Shown in pieces: positions 8,318-9,838 of a DNA stretch of 9,838 bases. Both the position numbers and the translations under genes were made by a program. The DNA is taken from contig DDLZ01000091.1 in assembly GCA_002340405.1 (NCBI GenBank), positions 1 to 9,838 of the forward strand, given 5' to 3'. The DNA comes from Bacteroidales bacterium UBA2559. Its GTDB lineage: Bacteria > Bacteroidota > Bacteroidia > Bacteroidales > Bacteroidaceae. Numbering within the stretch: the first letter of the stretch is position 1; every line of letters starts with the position of its first letter. Below the pieces are notes generated by a model. That model did not search any database. It was not told where the DNA came from and was given only the letters and a program-made list of their open reading frames with translations.

Positions 8318-9793
8318 TTAAAGACTCTGTTCTACAAGAATTTTTATATTGTCGGTTCCCGTGCGGTTGATAAGCCAATGTCTTATCAAATCCATATCAG
8401 GAGCCTTTTCACTAACAGCATCCTCCTGGAACGACAGGATACATATAAAAATTGTATCCTTAGGAGCTCCGTCTATGTTGAACGAAACGTGACGTGACAG
8501 AGACATACCTTCAATTTGTGGTACAAAGATACCTAATTCACGGGTCATGGCACTGACGGCAAGCGTATCAATGGTACGTATAGAGGACAACTGTTCCTGC
8601 AGATGCGAAATCTGCCTGTTCTTTTCATTTATAAGATCCGTATAACTGCTCTGCAGCGCCGTTATTGCTATTCCGCTATCATTATGATCAGATTGCCGGA
8701 CTATCAGATCAGTCCTAGGCAGATGATAAACGCCGGACATCTGATTTTTCAGGTTATTTATTACATCATCGGACAGCGGCTCACCAAACAGACGCACCTC
8801 GATTGATGATGGTTTTTTACGATATAGAGGATAGTATTGTGCCGATGATTCAACCACAATTGTTTTTTCAAAATCAAATGCCTGCTCAACAAAATACCTG
8901 TAGTTGGAATCAAATGATGAGCGCTTTATTATGGATATAGCAATGATGACACTAGGGATAGTAGTAAAAACAATTATAGCTATCATAAGGCGGTTCAGAT
9001 TTCTTTTTCGTATAGAATCAATCTCTAAAACTATATTGAATTTCATTATACGGGTAATCATGAACGCCGCCAGAGCTATGAATATGCTATTAATGGTAAA
9101 GAGATATAAGGCTCCCAGAATGAAACGCAACTGCATTGTAGCCAGTCCATAACCTACAGTACAAAGCGGAGGCATCAGTGCAGTAGCAATTGCTACGCCC
9201 GGAATAACAGTGCCTGTACGATCTTTACGAGTCTGTGCTACCATACCGGCAAGACCACCAAAAAATGCAATCAAAATATCGTAGGTTGTAGGTTGTGTTC
9301 GAGCTAGAAGTTCACTTTGGTCGAAACTTATCAGCGGCAATGTGAAGAAAATGGCCGATGTGATCAAACTCACAATAACCATTATAAGGAAGTTACGGAA
9401 GGATTCTTTAAGCAGATTGAAGTCGTAAACACCCATAGAATAACCTACACCTATGATAGGACCCATCAGAGGCGATATAAGCATGGCACCTATTATAACG
9501 GCTGTGGAATTGATGTTTAATCCTAAAGATGCTATAAAGATGGCAAATATAAGCACCCAGAGATTACTGCCCTTTATCATTATGCCTTTGTGTACATTGG
9601 CGTTAATCTCATCTTGTGATGCTGCATCGTCACTCAGTGTAAATCTGTCTAGAAGCTTTTCTTTGATAAAATTTTGAAACTTACGCTCTTTTCTTTTATT
9701 ATTAGTTTCAATGTAGGCAGAATTTTCTATATTTTCCTGATTAGCAGGATTTTTACCTTTATTATTAAGGTCTTTCATTTTCTTATTATCCAT
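8318..9793 (-). CDS. DUF389 family integral membrane protein with a soluble C-terminal tail
   Basis: Inner-membrane protein of unknown function, 491 residues. After a hydrophilic, Asn/Lys-rich N-terminus (1-70) come about seven hydrophobic segments: near 75-92, 96-118, 134-153, 171-187, 195-220, 222-247 and 268-290. The DUF389 hallmarks are present: IIGAMLISPLMGPIIG (100-115) and GVAIATALMPPLCTVG (199-214). The C-terminal 200 residues are soluble. They contain a beta-alpha-beta-like stretch ending LIVRQ (363-367), a short coiled coil (about 375-408) and a second stretch ending ILVEQ (485-489). The start used is the ATG at 9793-9791; the ATG at residue 6 (9778-9776) is a possible alternative, since the first residues are low-complexity. 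It is the first visible gene of a probable operon with mutS2 and nfo. The family is often discussed as a possible transporter, but nothing here identifies a substrate. Confidence 0.88.
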   Translation of the reverse strand: MDNKKMKDLNNKGKNPANQENIENSAYIETNNKRKERKFQNFIKEKLLDRFTLSDDAASQDEINANVHKGIMIKGSNLWVLIFAIFIASLGLNINSTAVIIGAMLISPLMGPIIGVGYSMGVYDFNLLKESFRNFLIMVIVSLITSAIFFTLPLISFDQSELLARTQPTTYDILIAFFGGLAGMVAQTRKDRTGTVIPGVAIATALMPPLCTVGYGLATMQLRFILGALYLFTINSIFIALAAFMITRIMKFNIVLEIDSIRKRNLNRLMIAIIVFTTIPSVIIAISIIKRSSFDSNYRYFVEQAFDFEKTIVVESSAQYYPLYRKKPSSIEVRLFGEPLSDDVINNLKNQMSGVYHLPRTDLIVRQSDHNDSGIAITALQSSYTDLINEKNRQISHLQEQLSSIRTIDTLAVSAMTRELGIFVPQIEGMSLSRHVSFNIDGAPKDTIFICILSFQEDAVSEKAPDMDLIRHWLINRTGTDNIKILVEQSL

Positions 9794-9817
9794 CGTTTAA
9801 TTAAAGTAATGTAGTAT

Positions 9818-9837
9818 ATTTTGTGGATTTACAAAAT
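9818..9837. repeat. Short inverted repeat upstream of the DUF389 gene
   Basis: ATTTTGT (9818-9824) and ACAAAAT (9831-9837) are perfect 7-base arms around a 6-base centre. The repeat sits 25 bases before the start codon and could be an operator. The arms are AT-rich and the upstream region is cut by the window edge, so chance is a real alternative. Confidence 0.3.
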
Positions 9838-9838
9838 T

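Noticed and set aside
8081..8497. Open frame of 138 codons on the plus strand spanning the mutS2/DUF389 junction
   Set aside because: Both genes beneath it are clearly coding on the other strand, and the translation shows no known motif.
9806..9835. A possible promoter for the DUF389 gene: TTTG at 9835-9832 and TACATTAC at 9813-9806 on the minus strand
   Set aside because: The second element misses the last two consensus bases, the spacer is 18 and the upstream region is cut off, so the match is too weak to annotate.

Overview
The window looks like a chromosomal segment of a Bacteroidales bacterium (Bacteroides, Prevotella or a relative). This rests on a full-length hybrid two-component system (HTCS) regulator, which is characteristic of that phylum. 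It is supported by Bacteroidetes-type promoter elements (TTTG and TAnnTTTG) in the main intergenic gap, AT-rich spacers and little sign of Shine-Dalgarno sequences. The genus cannot be fixed from the sequence alone. Coding density is very high and no gap between genes exceeds about 180 bases. I see no RNA genes, insertion sequences or CRISPR arrays.

Left part (1-4915): a secreted SGNH/GDSL-type esterase on the minus strand, cut by the left edge, is divergent from a 1326-residue HTCS on the plus strand. A 179-base gap separates them and holds candidate promoters for both. An HTCS beside a secreted carbohydrate esterase is the usual look of the edge of a polysaccharide utilization locus (PUL). 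The esterase resembles the XynE-like group, so a xylan or other acylated plant glycan is a reasonable guess for the substrate. The rest of such a locus would lie to the left of the window. In the expected circuit, a glycan fragment binds the periplasmic propellers of the HTCS, phosphate passes from the kinase to the receiver inside the same polypeptide, and the AraC-type domain activates the degradation genes.

Right part (4912-9793): a compact minus-strand gene set, reading right to left: a DUF389 membrane protein, MutS2 (MutS-like ATPase with a C-terminal Smr nuclease domain) and endonuclease IV (Nfo). Gaps of 15 and 22 bases suggest one operon. Nfo and MutS2 are DNA or nucleic-acid maintenance proteins; the role of DUF389 is unknown. 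The nfo and HTCS genes converge and overlap by four bases with interlocked stop codons, so no terminator separates them.

No clearly new system is visible. The points most worth a second look are: a promoter so close to the HTCS start that its mRNA may be leaderless; an Arg-to-Cys change in the kinase H-box; the linkage of DUF389 to mutS2 and nfo; and a possible internal duplication in the soluble tail of the DUF389 protein.
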